A stretch of DNA of 64,000 bases from Periplaneta americana (lineage: Eukaryota; Arthropoda; Insecta; Blattodea; Blattidae): NCBI RefSeq assembly GCF_040183065.1, contig NC_091123.1, positions 5,584,501 to 5,648,500 on the forward strand, read 5' to 3'. The notes under the pieces are model-generated. The model did no database searches, had not been told where the DNA came from, and was given only the letters and a program-made list of their open reading frames with translations. Shown here in pieces: positions 13,647-24,096 of this stretch (its first letter is position 1; every line of letters starts with the position of its first letter). A program made the position numbers and the translations under genes.

Positions 13647-13799
13647 TACATACATACATACATACATACATACATACAAAAATTTCAAAAAAGCGATTTT
13701 CGGTTTCAGGGTGGTTAATTATACATGTTAACACCAATTATTTTTGGAAAATCGAAAATTACCAGAAAATTTCGGCTACAGATTTATTATTAGTATAGA
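12711..13799 (-). mobile_element. Non-autonomous Helitron, family H1 (copy A)
   Basis: Minus strand. The 5' end reads TCTATACTAATAATAAATC (13799 leftward), and the 3' end has the family hairpin GTGC-A-GC-GGA-GC-GCAC followed by GGGTACGGCT. The terminal CTAG is altered here (plus strand AGAAGCCG instead of CTAGCCG), so this 3' end is mutated or clipped. A (CAGA)n(CATA)n tract lies at about 13610-13677. There is no coding capacity. Confidence 0.8.
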
Positions 13800-14603
13800 T
13801 AAAAAAACACAAACGTTGCCAACGTGAAAAACAAATGAATGGAGAAATGATGTACTGGCCAGAGTTAAATGTGGGTGATACGAACGTATCCACCATAAAT
13901 CCCATTTGCCCATAGCCGGCGCGTGAATTAAAGTTCCTGGCGCGGAAAACTGACGCACTCACGCATTTACGCACCGTGCAGATTCAGACGCGTCTCGGTG
14001 GACAGATCTCTTTAATGGGGTTCTCTCCTCTGCATCGGATCGCTATCACTTAATCTAGTCATCGGGCAATTTATCGATTAAACGAGGCGTTTAATTGTTA
14101 TCAATGCTCATCAGATCGATCGGCTGCTCATTTTCGTGCGTCGCTGTAAACAGCTTGTATTCTAATTTACAAAGTAAGAGTCAAGGTCACATCTCTCACA
14201 GCTTCGGTGGGGCGCAACTCTCGGAAGCGATGCATTATATCATCGACTTTGAGATGCATCACTGAGCTCATTGTTTCTCCTTTCCTTCCCCTTCCCTGTT
14301 TCTATTTAGTTAATTCATTTATTTCATTTTTGTCACTTCGTCTATTTTTGCTTAACCTTTTCTTGACTTCTTCTAATTCCCTTTATTTTGACTATAGCTT
14401 TATTGGAGCTACAAACGGGAAAAATGTCACACTAACATGTAATAGGAACGTGGCTAACGAACAGGAAGCAGTGACGTCAGGAAATGTCTTAACTGGGACC
14501 GGACTTACTCGACAATATTTGTCATCACTAAGAGCCGGATATAATGCAATATGGAAATGACAAATATGTACATAAATATGTAGCTAAAAATGGCAAATAT
14601 ATA
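13800..14603. other. Intergenic, no gene recognised
   Basis: Moderately mixed composition. Open frames at 13759-13974 (minus) and 14207-14560 (plus) have no recognisable domain and are not called. Confidence 0.5.
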
Positions 14604-15917
14604 GACTATTTCGTTTATATGACGTCATTCCATTTTCGACCAATGAAGTGTAATGAAATTTTGAATTCCAACCAATCACAGTCACACTTTGCGATAAATT
14701 TTGCAGCTAGATTTATCGCTATCAATTTATCGCATGGTGTTCTTTTGTTTAGTCGTTGTCGCCAATTGTTTCCCCGTAAATTGATAATCATGAATACATT
14801 AAGATGCAACTACACGGTTTAACTTTTCTTTCAACTTTAAAACAATGAATGCAAGATTGATATTTAATATTAATTAATATATTTACGCAGTGAAGACGAT
14901 GTTCAAAACGGCGCACCATGTACACACAAAATCTTCATGCATCTTAATTGAACGTACCTTTTAAACTTGATTCTTTCAATATTCTTCCCAGATTGCACGC
15001 ATATGCGATTGGAATATTGAACTGTGTAGATGCAGCTTTAGTTCCGTTACACACTACAGCGACAATGCGTTTGTCGAGCTATAAAAATGCTTTCGTGTAG
15101 CACTGATTTTGAGTAACGGTCGAAATAAGGCACAGCTGACATTGGTCCTCCTCCCACAGGTAACTTAACCTATAATTGTAGCCTATAAAATTTGTATTTT
15201 GTGAATGAAATTAAACAATTAATAGAAAGTCAGATGTTCAAATTTATCTATCATCATCACATATCAAACCCAAAGACCTTGCACAGTAATAATATAGTCT
15301 TTGATCAAACTGCCTTCCGTATGGCATAATAAAATTCGTGTTTTAATTAGGCCTATCTATACAGAGATGGCTTCACTGTGTAGCAACATGTCTCGCTGTG
15401 AATACATAAGCATTGGTATATAGCTGTCCCCACTGTTACTGTTAAATTAAATTATGATTTCAGCAGATAATGAAAATGTATTTATGATATAATAATTAGA
15501 GAAAAGTGCAGTACATGTAATTAACATTGTTAAACCTGTTTTTCGCTTTTCGCAATTGGCATTACTGAATAATAACACCGAATTTCTTTATTGCAGTAAT
15601 CGATATTCATCTACGAGTATTTCAACTTCACAATGTCTGAATTCGTTAATATTGTGACAGCGACGTGAGAATCGAACTCACGACCAGCGTCCCGCAAGAA
15701 AGCAGATCGCACAGGCTCCACGGAACATTGAGTGACGTTGCGCGGTGGAGAGAAGAGAGAGGGTGTATTACGTCAACGCAACGAGTCTGCGCGCAGCTGC
15801 TACTTGACGCAGTGGATGTGGAACGACCTTCTCGACTATTCCAGACGTCTGTCGATGTAGAGATATTGAGATAATTCTCTACACACCTGTAGAAGGTTCT
15901 CGCAACTATGATTTTGC

Positions 15918-15925
15918 TATAAAAG
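15918..15925 (+). promoter_or_regulatory. LTR core promoter (TATA box and probable initiator)
   Basis: TATAAAAG lies about 37 nt upstream of TCAGTT (15955-15960), which fits the arthropod Pol II initiator consensus. The transcription start is inferred there, making the upstream part U3. An identical copy is in the 3' LTR. Confidence 0.6.
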
Positions 15926-16042
15926 AGCAGGCGCCAGCGAACTAGAGAGAGTTTTCAGTTATTCCGTCAGTGAGTAAGCCAGAGCAAGCAAGCCAGAGTT
16001 CGACTCGAGTGTGCGTCCGCATCTGCGTCAGCATCCGAAGGC

Positions 16043-16135
16043 CTGAGTTCGAGTGCAGTGGACCGCAGTTGGAGGGACCTGAGTTCGAGTGTAGTGGACC
16101 GCAGTTGGAGGGACCCGAGTTCGAGTACAGTGAAC
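16043..16135 (+). repeat. 36-bp tandem repeat within the LTR
   Basis: The unit CTGAGTTCGAGTGCAGTGGA plus 16 more bases occurs at 16043 and 16079, with a partial third from 16115. The identical array is in the 3' LTR from 21702. Confidence 0.9.
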
Positions 16136-16436
16136 TGTCTCTGAAGGTCTGTGGTTCGAGATACCGTGAACTCGAGTGACTGAGATAGAAGAACTGTGAA
16201 CTGAGAACTGGTAGTTCTGATTTGTAAATAGTGCTTTGTAAATATTAGTTAAGATTAACAGTTCATTGTTGTGCGTAATAATCCAAGTAAACTGTCATTG
16301 TCGTCGGTGGAGTGCTATAACGAATACTGTGTTGAGTGAAGATCCAATTGTTGCCGAGAGCGTTTAAGGCGAATTGTAGAAAGGAATTATTTGTTGTGAG
16401 GAATAAATTACATTGTTGTTACCAATAAAATTCACA

Positions 16437-16455
16437 TTGGTGTCAGAACCGGGAT
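16437..16455 (+). other. Primer-binding site of the gypsy element
   Basis: TTGGTGTCAGAACCGGGA directly follows the 5' LTR. TGG is the complement of a tRNA CCA end, and the following GTCAGAA resembles the complement of a leucine-tRNA acceptor stem. The exact primer tRNA is not certain. Confidence 0.7.
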
Positions 16456-16465
16456 ATTATCGACA

Positions 16466-17716
16466 ATGGAGAACCTACAGCTGATCCTGCAAGCCATAGC
16501 AGAACTGAAAAACGACTTAAGTGCAGTAAAAGCAGAAATGAAAGACGACATGAACAAGCACATCAGTGAGGTCAAGAACGATATAAGTGAAGTGAAAACG
16601 GAGATGAAAAGTGACATAAGTGAAGTGAAAGGCGACATAAGCGGAGTGAAAGATGACGTCACTTCGCAAATTGAAAGCGTTTCGGCCCACGTAGATGGAA
16701 TTGTCGCCATCGTGAAAGACGAACTCAAAGCCGATCTTGACAACCTAAACAAGAATTTTACAACTATAAACGAGACAGTAACCGAATTGAGACAGGAGGT
16801 AGACCATTTCGATGGCAAAATCCGTGATCTCGAGCGTCGTCAAGAGCAGACGACCGAGTTGCTGGACAAGACGAGTGAGATGATAGATAAACACGCTGAG
16901 GAAAACAAGCACATTCTCGCGTTGGTGGATCGCCAGGCTAGAGAACATAAACAGATAGTTGCCGAGGAGGTTCGACGTGCCATGCAAGAAGCGGCCACAG
17001 AGTTGAGGACTCCATATAGTGCCCCTGCGGAACCATCGGCTTCAGCCAGACATCACAACGTCAAGACGCCGAAGTTCGACGGTACGACGTCTTGGGCGAT
17101 ATTCCGTCGCCAGTTCGAGGCCATCGCAGAGCACAATGGGTGGACGCCAGCAGAGAAAACTACTCAGCTGCTGGCCGCGCTTCAGGGACAGGCGTCGGAG
17201 ATTCTTCACAGCGTTCCAGAAGATGGGACAGCCGCTGAGATAATGGCGGCCTTGGAGGGACGTTATGGTGACCATCAACTTGCTGCAGCATTTAGGACCC
17301 AACTAAAAACGAGGGTCCAACAGTCAGGCGAGTCCCTGCAAGAATTCGCGGTGGCGGTGGAACAACTGGCCCATAAGGCGCTCAGGGGCCTACCTAATGA
17401 CTTCATCGCTGGAGAGGCGGCCTACACCTTCGGCAGCGGAGTTCGAGACCCGGAAATAAAGCAACAGCTACTCTTGGCAGAGCATCGCACCATCAATGCA
17501 GCTGTGGCGGCGGCCCTCAGGATGGAGGCAGCCAAGTTGACGGCGAACGTCTCGGCATCGCACCGGATTAGGAGCGTCGCGGCGGCCGACGTCGAGGAAC
17601 GTCAAACGAAATCACCCGAGCGACGAAGACGAGGAGTGCCCACCTGCTGGTCCTGCGGCGAGCCTGGACACCTGAGGAGGGACTGTGACCGATCTGGTCA
17701 CAAACAGGAAAACTAA
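16466..17716 (+). CDS. gag: Gag polyprotein of the gypsy element
   Basis: An intact 416-residue frame starting 29 bp after the 5' LTR. Residues about 1-170 are charged and heptad-like, with repeated 'DISEVK' units, a probable long coiled coil. The middle (about 200-340, 'KTPKFDGTTSWAIFRRQFEA') matches the retrotransposon capsid region. A single CCHC zinc knuckle (C394, C397, H402, C407) provides nucleocapsid RNA binding. Gag should form the cytoplasmic particle that packages RNA. The pol frame is -1 relative to gag and opens at 17689, giving a 28-nt overlap where a -1 frameshift could join them. No frame damage is seen. Confidence 0.93.
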   Translation: MENLQLILQAIAELKNDLSAVKAEMKDDMNKHISEVKNDISEVKTEMKSDISEVKGDISGVKDDVTSQIESVSAHVDGIVAIVKDELKADLDNLNKNFTTINETVTELRQEVDHFDGKIRDLERRQEQTTELLDKTSEMIDKHAEENKHILALVDRQAREHKQIVAEEVRRAMQEAATELRTPYSAPAEPSASARHHNVKTPKFDGTTSWAIFRRQFEAIAEHNGWTPAEKTTQLLAALQGQASEILHSVPEDGTAAEIMAALEGRYGDHQLAAAFRTQLKTRVQQSGESLQEFAVAVEQLAHKALRGLPNDFIAGEAAYTFGSGVRDPEIKQQLLLAEHRTINAAVAAALRMEAAKLTANVSASHRIRSVAAADVEERQTKSPERRRRGVPTCWSCGEPGHLRRDCDRSGHKQEN

Positions 17717-17730
17717 AAGGGGCCGATGCG

Positions 17731-18609
17731 ATGAGGGGCACGTCGGCGCCGTCATCACCATCCCCTCGGCTGATCTTGAAGACGGTTAACAGAAGATGCG
17801 ACGATGGGCTGATTGCTGACGGATGGATAAGAGGCCGCCCATGCAGAGTACTGGTAGACACCGGGGCGTCGCTCACTATCGCCAGACCGGAAGTCGTGCG
17901 TGGCCTACCTGGGAGGACGCCGCTGCGCCGGTATGAGCTACGTACTGCCTCAGGCGAGAACCTGCCTATCCAAAAGGAGGTTTTCCTGGATCTGACATTG
18001 GGAAAGAGGAGACTGGAGATGTGGGTGTTCGTCGCCAACATCACTGAAGACGTCATCCTGGGACTCGACGCCATGCGGATCTTCGATGCCACGGTGGACG
18101 TCAGGCGCCGTATCCTACGTTTTGGTCAGGATGAAGTGTTCCTGAGGGACGTCGAAGACCAACCCATGGCCGGCAGACTCGCCCTGGAGAATCATGTGAC
18201 AATCCCGGCAGGCTGCGAGATGGTGGTGACGGCAAGACTGGACGGACAACCTAAGAGAAACCTGCTCCTCGATTCGCAAACAACTCCGATAGATGGGGTT
18301 TATGTGGCCAGATCCCTACTCCCGAATCAGAAGGTGGTACCGGTGAGGGTCCTGAATGTCACCAATCGGGACAAGGAGGTGCCTAGTGGAACTGTACTAG
18401 GTAACGTCGAGCCGGTGGTGTCTGTGACGTCGCTGGCAGAAAACGAGGAGTGCCACCGACCACGTCCAGATTTAGACCCATCACTGAAAGAGCTGGCTCG
18501 AGAATTGCCGGCGAATTTAAGCAAAAGAGAAAGAAGACAAGTCCACGATCTACTGACAGAGTTTCAGGACGTGTTCAGTCTGTCTGAAAACGACTACGGG
18601 AGAACGTAG
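17731..18609 (+). pseudogene. pol: Pol segment 1: aspartic protease and start of reverse transcriptase
   Basis: 292 codons from the first Met, with the frame open from 17689. The protease active site is 'LVDTGASLTI' (D43-T44-G45), and 'VILGLDAMRIF' fits the second conserved protease motif. This enzyme cleaves Gag and Gag-Pol in the particle. The segment ends at an in-frame TAG (18607-18609), after which homology continues in the same frame, so it is one of three point interruptions rather than the natural end. A CAG-to-TAG change is plausible but inferred. Confidence 0.9.
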
Positions 18610-19368
18610 AAAGTTCAGCACCGCATTGACACCGGAAATGCTCGCCCAATCAGACAACCTCCTCGACGCGTCCCTCTAGCTAAACAGAGGGAGATTGACA
18701 GCCAACTGGAGGGCATGAAAGCAAGAGGGGTCATCGAGGAATCCGACAGCCCTTGGTCATCACCTGTAGTGCTGGTGAAGAAGAAGAATGGGGACCTGCG
18801 TTTCTGCGTGGACTACAGAAGACTGAATGACGTCACCAGGAAAGACTGCTTTCCCCTCCCACGAATTGACGACACCTTGGACACCCTGGCCGGAGCAGAG
18901 TGGTTCTCGACGTTGGATCTCAAGTCAGGATACTGGCAGGTGGCGCTACATCCTGAGGACAAGGAGAAAACGGCATTCTCTACAGGCCAGGGACTATGGC
19001 AGTTCACCGTTATGCCGTTCGGCCTCTGCAACGCCCCGGCTACATTCCAGAGACTAATGGAGTCCGTAATGAGAGGCCTGAAATACGACACCTGTTTGCT
19101 GTACCTTGATGACGTCATCGTGGTGGGCAAGACTTTCGGCGAACAGCTGTTGAACCTGAGGAAAGTGTTCGAGAGACTGCGACAAGCCAGACTGAAGTTG
19201 AACCCGAAGAAATGTCATCTATTCCAGAAGAAGGTCAACTACTTGGGACACGTAGTAGGGACCAACGGAGTGGCCACGGACCCGGAGAAGCTACAAGCCG
19301 TCAGAGGATGGCCGAGACCGAGGGACAAGCAGGAGCTGCGCCGCTTTCTCGGCCTCTGCACTTATTAA
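18610..19368 (+). pseudogene. pol: Pol segment 2: reverse transcriptase core
   Basis: Same frame as segment 1. Ty3/gypsy RT blocks appear in order: 'SPWSSPVVLVKKKNG', 'LRFCVDYRRLN', 'FSTLDLKSGYWQV', 'FTVMPFGLCNAPATFQ' and the catalytic 'YLDD' (nt about 19102-19113). It copies element RNA into cDNA inside the particle. The segment ends at an in-frame TAA (19366-19368) where the family has a second tyrosine in 'Y-Y-RRF', so a Tyr-to-stop change is likely. No indel. Confidence 0.92.
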
Positions 19369-20235
19369 AGAAGGTTCGTAGCTGGGTACGCCAACATCGC
19401 TAAGCCTCTAACCCAGCTGACCGAGGAGAAACGACAATTCCAGTGGACAGACGAGGCGGAGTCATCCTTCCAGTCGCTGAAAGAGGCGCTCTGCACTGCT
19501 CCTGTACTGGGATATCCCATCCCTGGAAGGAAGTTCATGCTCGACACGGACGCTAGCAACGTAGGCATCGGCGGAGTACTCTCTCAGGAACAGGACGGGC
19601 AAGAGAGGGTGATTGCCTACTTCAGCCGAACATTGTCCAAGGCTGAGAGAAACTACTGCGTGACCCGTAGAGAACTTCTTGCTATTGTGGAAGCCCTGAA
19701 GCATTTCCACAAATATTTGTATGGCCAGGAGTTCCATCTGAGGACAGACCATTCTGCACTCACCTGGCTATTGGGCTTCAAGAATCTGGAGGGGCAGACC
19801 GCCCGTTGGGTTCAACGACTGCAGGAGTACAACTTCACCTCCGAACACCGACAAGGGAAGAAACATTCCAACGCTGATGCCTTATCACGACGCCCGTGCC
19901 CGGATGGCTGTAAACACTGCCTGAAAGTAGAAGAGCGGGATGGCGCCCACGCAGTCCGAGCAATTGCCGCCCAGCCGAGCCCAGGATGGGATAACGCCGC
20001 CATAAGGAGGGAGCAGCTGGAGGACCCAAACATTGGACAGCTACTGCGTGATGTGGAGTCCGGCCAGAGACCAGTATGGCCCGATATCGCCAACCGTAGC
20101 ACCACTTACAAGAGCTACTGGGCCCAGTGGGAATCCTTCACTGTCAAGGACGGTATCCTGAAGAGGATTTGGGAGTCGGCCGATGGAAGGACCCGCATAG
20201 AACAACTTGTCCTGCCCAGGAGCAAGGTGAAGTAA
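19369..20235 (+). pseudogene. pol: Pol segment 3: RNase H domain and connector
   Basis: Continues in frame from 'RRFVAGYANIAKPL'. RNase H motifs are 'LDTDASNVGIGGVLSQ', 'RRELLAIVEALKHFH', 'LRTDHSALTWL' and 'HSNADALSRRP', which carry the acidic catalytic residues that degrade RNA in the hybrid. A connector toward integrase follows. The segment ends with TAA at 20233-20235, just before the integrase zinc finger. A CAA-to-TAA change is inferred. Confidence 0.9.
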
Positions 20236-21300
20236 GTGCTGGAGGAGACTCATGCTGGAGTGACTGGAGGCCACCTGGGAGCCAACAGGACGCTGGACAA
20301 GTTAAGGCAGAGGTTCTATTGGTTGCATCAGAGAACCGACACGGAACAATGGTGCCGAAGATGCGACACCTGTGCAGCCAGTCGCGGACCAAGGACCCGC
20401 AGCAGGGGAGCCATGCAGCAGTACAACGTGGGAGCCCCTTTTGAGAGGATCGCCATCGACGTTGCTGGACCGTTCCCGGTCACGGATCGCGGGAACCGCT
20501 ACCTGTTAGTAGCCATGGATTACTTCACAAAATGGCCAGAGGTGTACGCGATTCCTAACCAAGAGGCTTCGACGGTGGCCGAAGCGCTGCTTGACAACTT
20601 CATCTGCCGATTCGGGGTGCCCCGGGAATTGCATAGCGATCAGGGGCGCAACTTCGAATCCAACCTGATGGGAGAATTGCTCGAGCGTCTGGGGGTGCAT
20701 AAAACCAGGACCACTCCCCTCCACCCACAGTCCGATGGTATGGTGGAACGCTACATCAAAACCTTGGAAGAGCATCTGCGGAAGGTGGTGTCCAACCATC
20801 AACGAGACTGGGATGCCAGAGTCCCACTGTTCCTCTTGGCCTACAGAGCTTCGGTCCACGATACAACAGGGATGACACCGGCAAACATGGTCTTCGGGAG
20901 AGAGCTGCGCCTGCCCTGTGATCTGCTGTTTGGCACGCCACCCAGCGCCGACCAGCCAGCAACTAACTATGTGGCAGAACTCACCGAGAAGTTGAATGGA
21001 GTTCACCAACTGGCCAGAGAGCACCTCAAAATGGCCAGCGACAGGATGAAGGTGCGCTACGACAGATTGGCCAACTCTGCAGGATTCCAGGAGGGCGACC
21101 TGGTGTGGCTGTATCGACCTACCAGGACCAAAGGGAAATCACCAAAGCTGCAGCGTGCCTGGGATGGACCATACCGCGTGGTGACCCGGATCAACGACGT
21201 GGTGTACCGGATCCAGCGACAACCTCGAGGGAAGATGATGGTGGTGCATCTGGACCGATTAGCAGCCTACCAAGGGACTGCCCGGGACGAGCAGCCCTAA
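20236..21300 (+). pseudogene. pol: Pol segment 4: integrase
   Basis: 354 codons in the same frame. The HHCC zinc finger is complete (H6, H13, C43, C46). The catalytic triad is D75 ('AIDVAGP'), D135 ('LHSDQGRNF') and E171 ('MVERYIKTLEE'), spaced DDx35E. The tail 'AWDGPYRVV...VVHLDRLAAY' is a GPY/F module; no chromodomain follows. It would insert cDNA into the genome, leaving the 4-bp duplication. This segment is uninterrupted, but upstream stops would prevent its synthesis unless bypassed. Confidence 0.92.
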
Positions 21301-21311
21301 GGAGGGGGCAA
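21299..21311 (+). other. Polypurine tract
   Basis: AAGGAGGGGGCAA lies directly before the 3' LTR and right at the pol stop codon. It is the expected plus-strand primer. Confidence 0.85.
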
Positions 21312-22094
21312 TGTGACAGCGACGTGAGAATCGAACTCACGACCAGCGTCCCGCAAGAAAGCAGATCGCACAGGCTCCACGGAACATTGAGTGACGTTGC
21401 GCGGTGGAGAGAAGAGAGAGGGTGTATTACGTCAACGCAACGAGTCTGCGCGCAGCTGCTACTTGACGCAGTGGATGTGGAACGACCTTCTCGACTATTC
21501 CAGACGTCTGTCGATGTAGAGATATTGAGATAATTCTCTACACACCTGTAGAAGGTTCTCGCAACTATGATTTTGCTATAAAAGAGCAGGCGCCAGCGAA
21601 CTAGAGAGAGTTTTCAGTTATTCCGTCAGTGAGTAAGCCAGAGCAAGCAAGCCAGAGTTCGACTCGAGTGTGCGTCCGCATCTGCGTCAGCATCCGAAGG
21701 CCTGAGTTCGAGTGCAGTGGACCGCAGTTGGAGGGACCTGAGTTCGAGTGTAGTGGACCGCAGTTGGAGGGACCCGAGTTCGAGTACAGTGAACTGTCTC
21801 TGAAGGTCTGTGGTTCGAGATACCGTGAACTCGAGTGACTGAGATAGAAGAACTGTGAACTGAGAACTGGTAGTTCTGATTTGTAAATAGTGCTTTGTAA
21901 ATATTAGTTAAGATTAACAGTTCATTGTTGTGCGTAATAATCCAAGTAAACTGTCATTGTCGTCGGTGGAGTGCTATAACGAATACTGTGTTGAGTGAAG
22001 ATCCAATTGTTGCCGAAGGCGTTTAAGGCGAATTGTAGAAAGGAATTATTGTTGTGAGGAATAAATTACATTGTTGTTACCAATAAAATTCACA
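21312..22094 (+). repeat. 3' long terminal repeat of the gypsy element
   Basis: 783 bp, near-identical to the 5' LTR. Differences seen by eye are GAGAGCG versus GAAGGCG near 22015 and one missing T near 22050. It ends TTCACA, then the ATAT duplication. Confidence 0.95.
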
Positions 22095-22209
22095 ATATGC
22101 AATTATTAACATTTTGTGATCGAATTTTGGGGATATATTATTTACATTTTTATTTTATTCACGAAATAGCCCATTTATTTAATTAATTCCTTTGAACCCA
22201 TTAAGTATA

Positions 22210-22814
22210 GCAACAGTAACAAATATAAATGACACTCGGGAGGAAATTAAACGCAGAATAAATATGGAAAATGCGTGTTATTATTCGGTTGAGAAGCTCT
22301 TATCATCCAGTCTGCTGTCCAAAAATCTGAAAGTTAGAATTTATAAAACAGTCATATTACCGGTTCTTCTGTATGGTTGTGAAACTTGGACTCTCACTCT
22401 GAGAGAGGAACATAGTTTAAGGGTGTTTGAGAATAAGGTGCTTAGGAAAATATTTGGGGCTAAGCGGGATGAAGTTACAGGAGAATGGAGAAAGTTACAC
22501 AACGCAGAACTGCACGCATTGTATTCTTCACCTGACATAATTAGGAACATTAAATCCAGACGTTTGAGATGGGCAGGGCATGTAGCACGTATGGGCGAAT
22601 CCAGAAATGCATATAGAGTGTTAGTTGGGAGGCCGGAGGGAAAAAGACCTTTAGGGAGGCCGAGACGTAGATGGAAGGATAATATTAAAATGGATTTGAG
22701 GGAGGTGGCATATGATGATAGAGACTGGATTAATCTTGCTGAGGATAGGGACCGATGGCGGGGTTATGTGAGGGCGGCAATGAACCTTCGGGGTCCTTAA
22801 AAGCCAGTAAGTAA
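22210..22814 (+). pseudogene. RT1-family LINE 3' fragment (copy c) with 16-bp target duplication
   Basis: A plus-strand frame to 22800 carries '[19 protein letters not shown]', 'YGCETWTLT' and 'RLRWAGHVARMGESRNAY', ending 'AMNLRGP', then AAAAGCCAGTAAGTAA. GAACCCATTAAGTATA is duplicated at 22194-22209 and 22815-22830, showing target-primed insertion of a 5'-truncated copy. The polymerase active site is absent. Confidence 0.9.
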
Positions 22815-22830
22815 GAACCCATTAAGTATA

Positions 22831-23261
22831 CAAGAAAACTGCTAGTGCTTGACTTCTAGAATTTTCTGCAGTGACGCGTTTTCAAGAAGTAGGCACGGGG
22901 AAGCATTATTTGGTAAATTATATACAATTTTATTATTCCTTAGCAAATACATACAACATAATAAAAGTGCTGGACACGTTCTCAAGGCTGGGAATCTAAT
23001 TATTTCTTTAATCACAACTGACGTACGCTGTAAGGACAAATAAACCGGTCGAGTATGGCGCGTGAGGACTGGTTTGAGGCGTGCACCTTACAAAATTCTT
23101 CACAGCCGCTGTACGCTAGATACAGCACTCCAAGAGCAATATGCGTGATGCATTATAAAATGAATACTAATGCATACGTTTCTTGCATCTGGTTTCAAAA
23201 GTCACGGTTTCAAATCCGATTCTGGGTTACGAAAATAACAGTGTGGTCAGTGAGCTGCTGC
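22831..23261. other. Intergenic, no gene recognised
   Basis: Short frames only; nothing is recognised between two LINE fragments. Confidence 0.5.
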
Positions 23262-23800
23262 CAGGAAGTCAAAAGGAGGATAGCAATGGCAAAGGAAGCT
23301 TTTAAGAGAAAAAGGAGCATCTTCTGTGGACCTCTGGAAAAAGAAGTAAGGAAGAGACTAGTGAAGTGCTTTGTGTGGAGTGTAGCATTGTATGGGGCAG
23401 AAACATGGACATTACGACGAAGAGAAGAGAAAAGAAGAGAAGCATTTGCAATGTGGATATGGAGAAGAATGGAACGTGTGAAGTGGACAGACAGAATAAG
23501 AAACGAGACTGTGCTGGAAAGAGTGGGTGAAGAAAGAATGATGCTGAAACTGATCAGGAAGAGGAAAAAAAAAGTGATTGGGTCACTGGCTGAGAAGAAA
23601 CTGCTTACTGAAGAATACACTGGAAGGAATGGTGAACGGGAGAAGAGTTCGGGGCAGAAGAAGATATCAGATGATAGACGACATTAAGATATATGGATCA
23701 TATGAGGAGACAAAGAAGGCAGAAAAGGGGAAAGACTGGAGAATTCTGGGTTTGCAGTGAAAGACCTATCCTTGGGCAGAACACTATGAATGAATGTGGT
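23262..23800 (+). pseudogene. Second LINE family (RT2) C-terminal fragment
   Basis: Reads 'MAKEAFKRKRSIFCGPLEKE', 'VKCFVWSVALYGAETWTL' and 'MERVKWTDRIRNE', then after a frame break at an A-run (about 23568) 'GHWLRRNCLLKNTLEGM' and 'GRRRYQMIDDIK'. This is the post-polymerase region of a LINE protein, with the same architecture as RT1 but different sequence. It ends with a short ATGAATGAATG tail. Related copies are at 24097 (minus) and 53936 (plus). Confidence 0.8.
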
Positions 23801-23946
23801 CGGAAATTGAAATTTAAGGGGTACCAGAAGCAAAAGAGGATCATGACACGAACTAAGAAAGTACTTTGTCTGCGTGTCTATTTATTTTTTAATCTGGCGG
23901 AGTTAAGGATGTTATGTCTTCTTGTACAACAGTACAAATAGAAAAA

Positions 23947-23980
<34 letters not shown>

Positions 23981-24096
23981 GACCTAATAATAAACGGAGG
24001 GAAGGAATAAATAAGACGAAGTGAAAGTACAAGTACAAAGAATATAAACAGAAAAGGAGGACCTGGAAAAATATAAGCAAAGAGATAAGATCACAT
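23801..24096. other. Spacer with (AAT)n between inverted RT2 copies
   Basis: Contains an (AAT)n tract (about 23950-23981). No gene was recognised. Confidence 0.5.

Larger units (their letters stand above)
15653..16436 (+). repeat. 5' long terminal repeat of the gypsy element
   Basis: 784 bp, TG...CA bounded. It has a TATAAAAG box at 15918-15925, a 36-bp tandem repeat at 16043-16135, and AATAAA signals near 16402 and 16424 before the end. Bases about 15663-15700 in antisense resemble a tRNA T-arm (GTGAGTTCGATTCTCAC). Confidence 0.95.
15653..22094 (+). mobile_element. Ty3/gypsy LTR retrotransposon, structurally complete
   Basis: A 6442-bp element: LTR, primer-binding site, gag, pol (protease, reverse transcriptase, RNase H, integrase), polypurine tract, LTR. 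The LTRs start TGTGACAG and end TTCACA and differ by about three positions by eye. The 4-bp duplication ATAT flanks it, and the homologous unoccupied site in the 35683 copy confirms the insertion point. There is no env-like frame after integrase. Pol order (RT-RH-IN) and the GPY/F-type integrase tail identify Ty3/gypsy. Young by LTR identity, but pol has three in-frame stops. Confidence 0.96.
14604..22171 (+). mobile_element. ~1.1-kb inverted-repeat DNA element carrying the gypsy insertion (copy 1)
   Basis: The outer sequence 14604-15652 plus 22099-22171 matches, in opposite orientation, the uninterrupted copy at 35683-36692. Short terminal inverted repeats GACTATTTCGT/ACGAAATAG lie at both ends. 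No coding region was found, so it is probably a non-autonomous DNA transposon of unassigned superfamily. The Ty3/gypsy element sits inside it, with ATAT duplicated at 15649-15652 and 22095-22098. Confidence 0.65.

Noticed and set aside
14207..14560. 117-codon frame as a host gene or secreted peptide
   Set aside because: The hydrophobic stretch follows from T-rich DNA; no domain or support from a second copy.
15665..16179. Two short open frames within the LTR, repeated in the 3' LTR
   Set aside because: They lie in U3/R of an LTR, are identical only because the LTRs are, and have no domain.
15653..22094. Endogenous retrovirus with env (errantivirus)
   Set aside because: Integrase ends 11 bp before the 3' LTR, leaving no room for an env frame.
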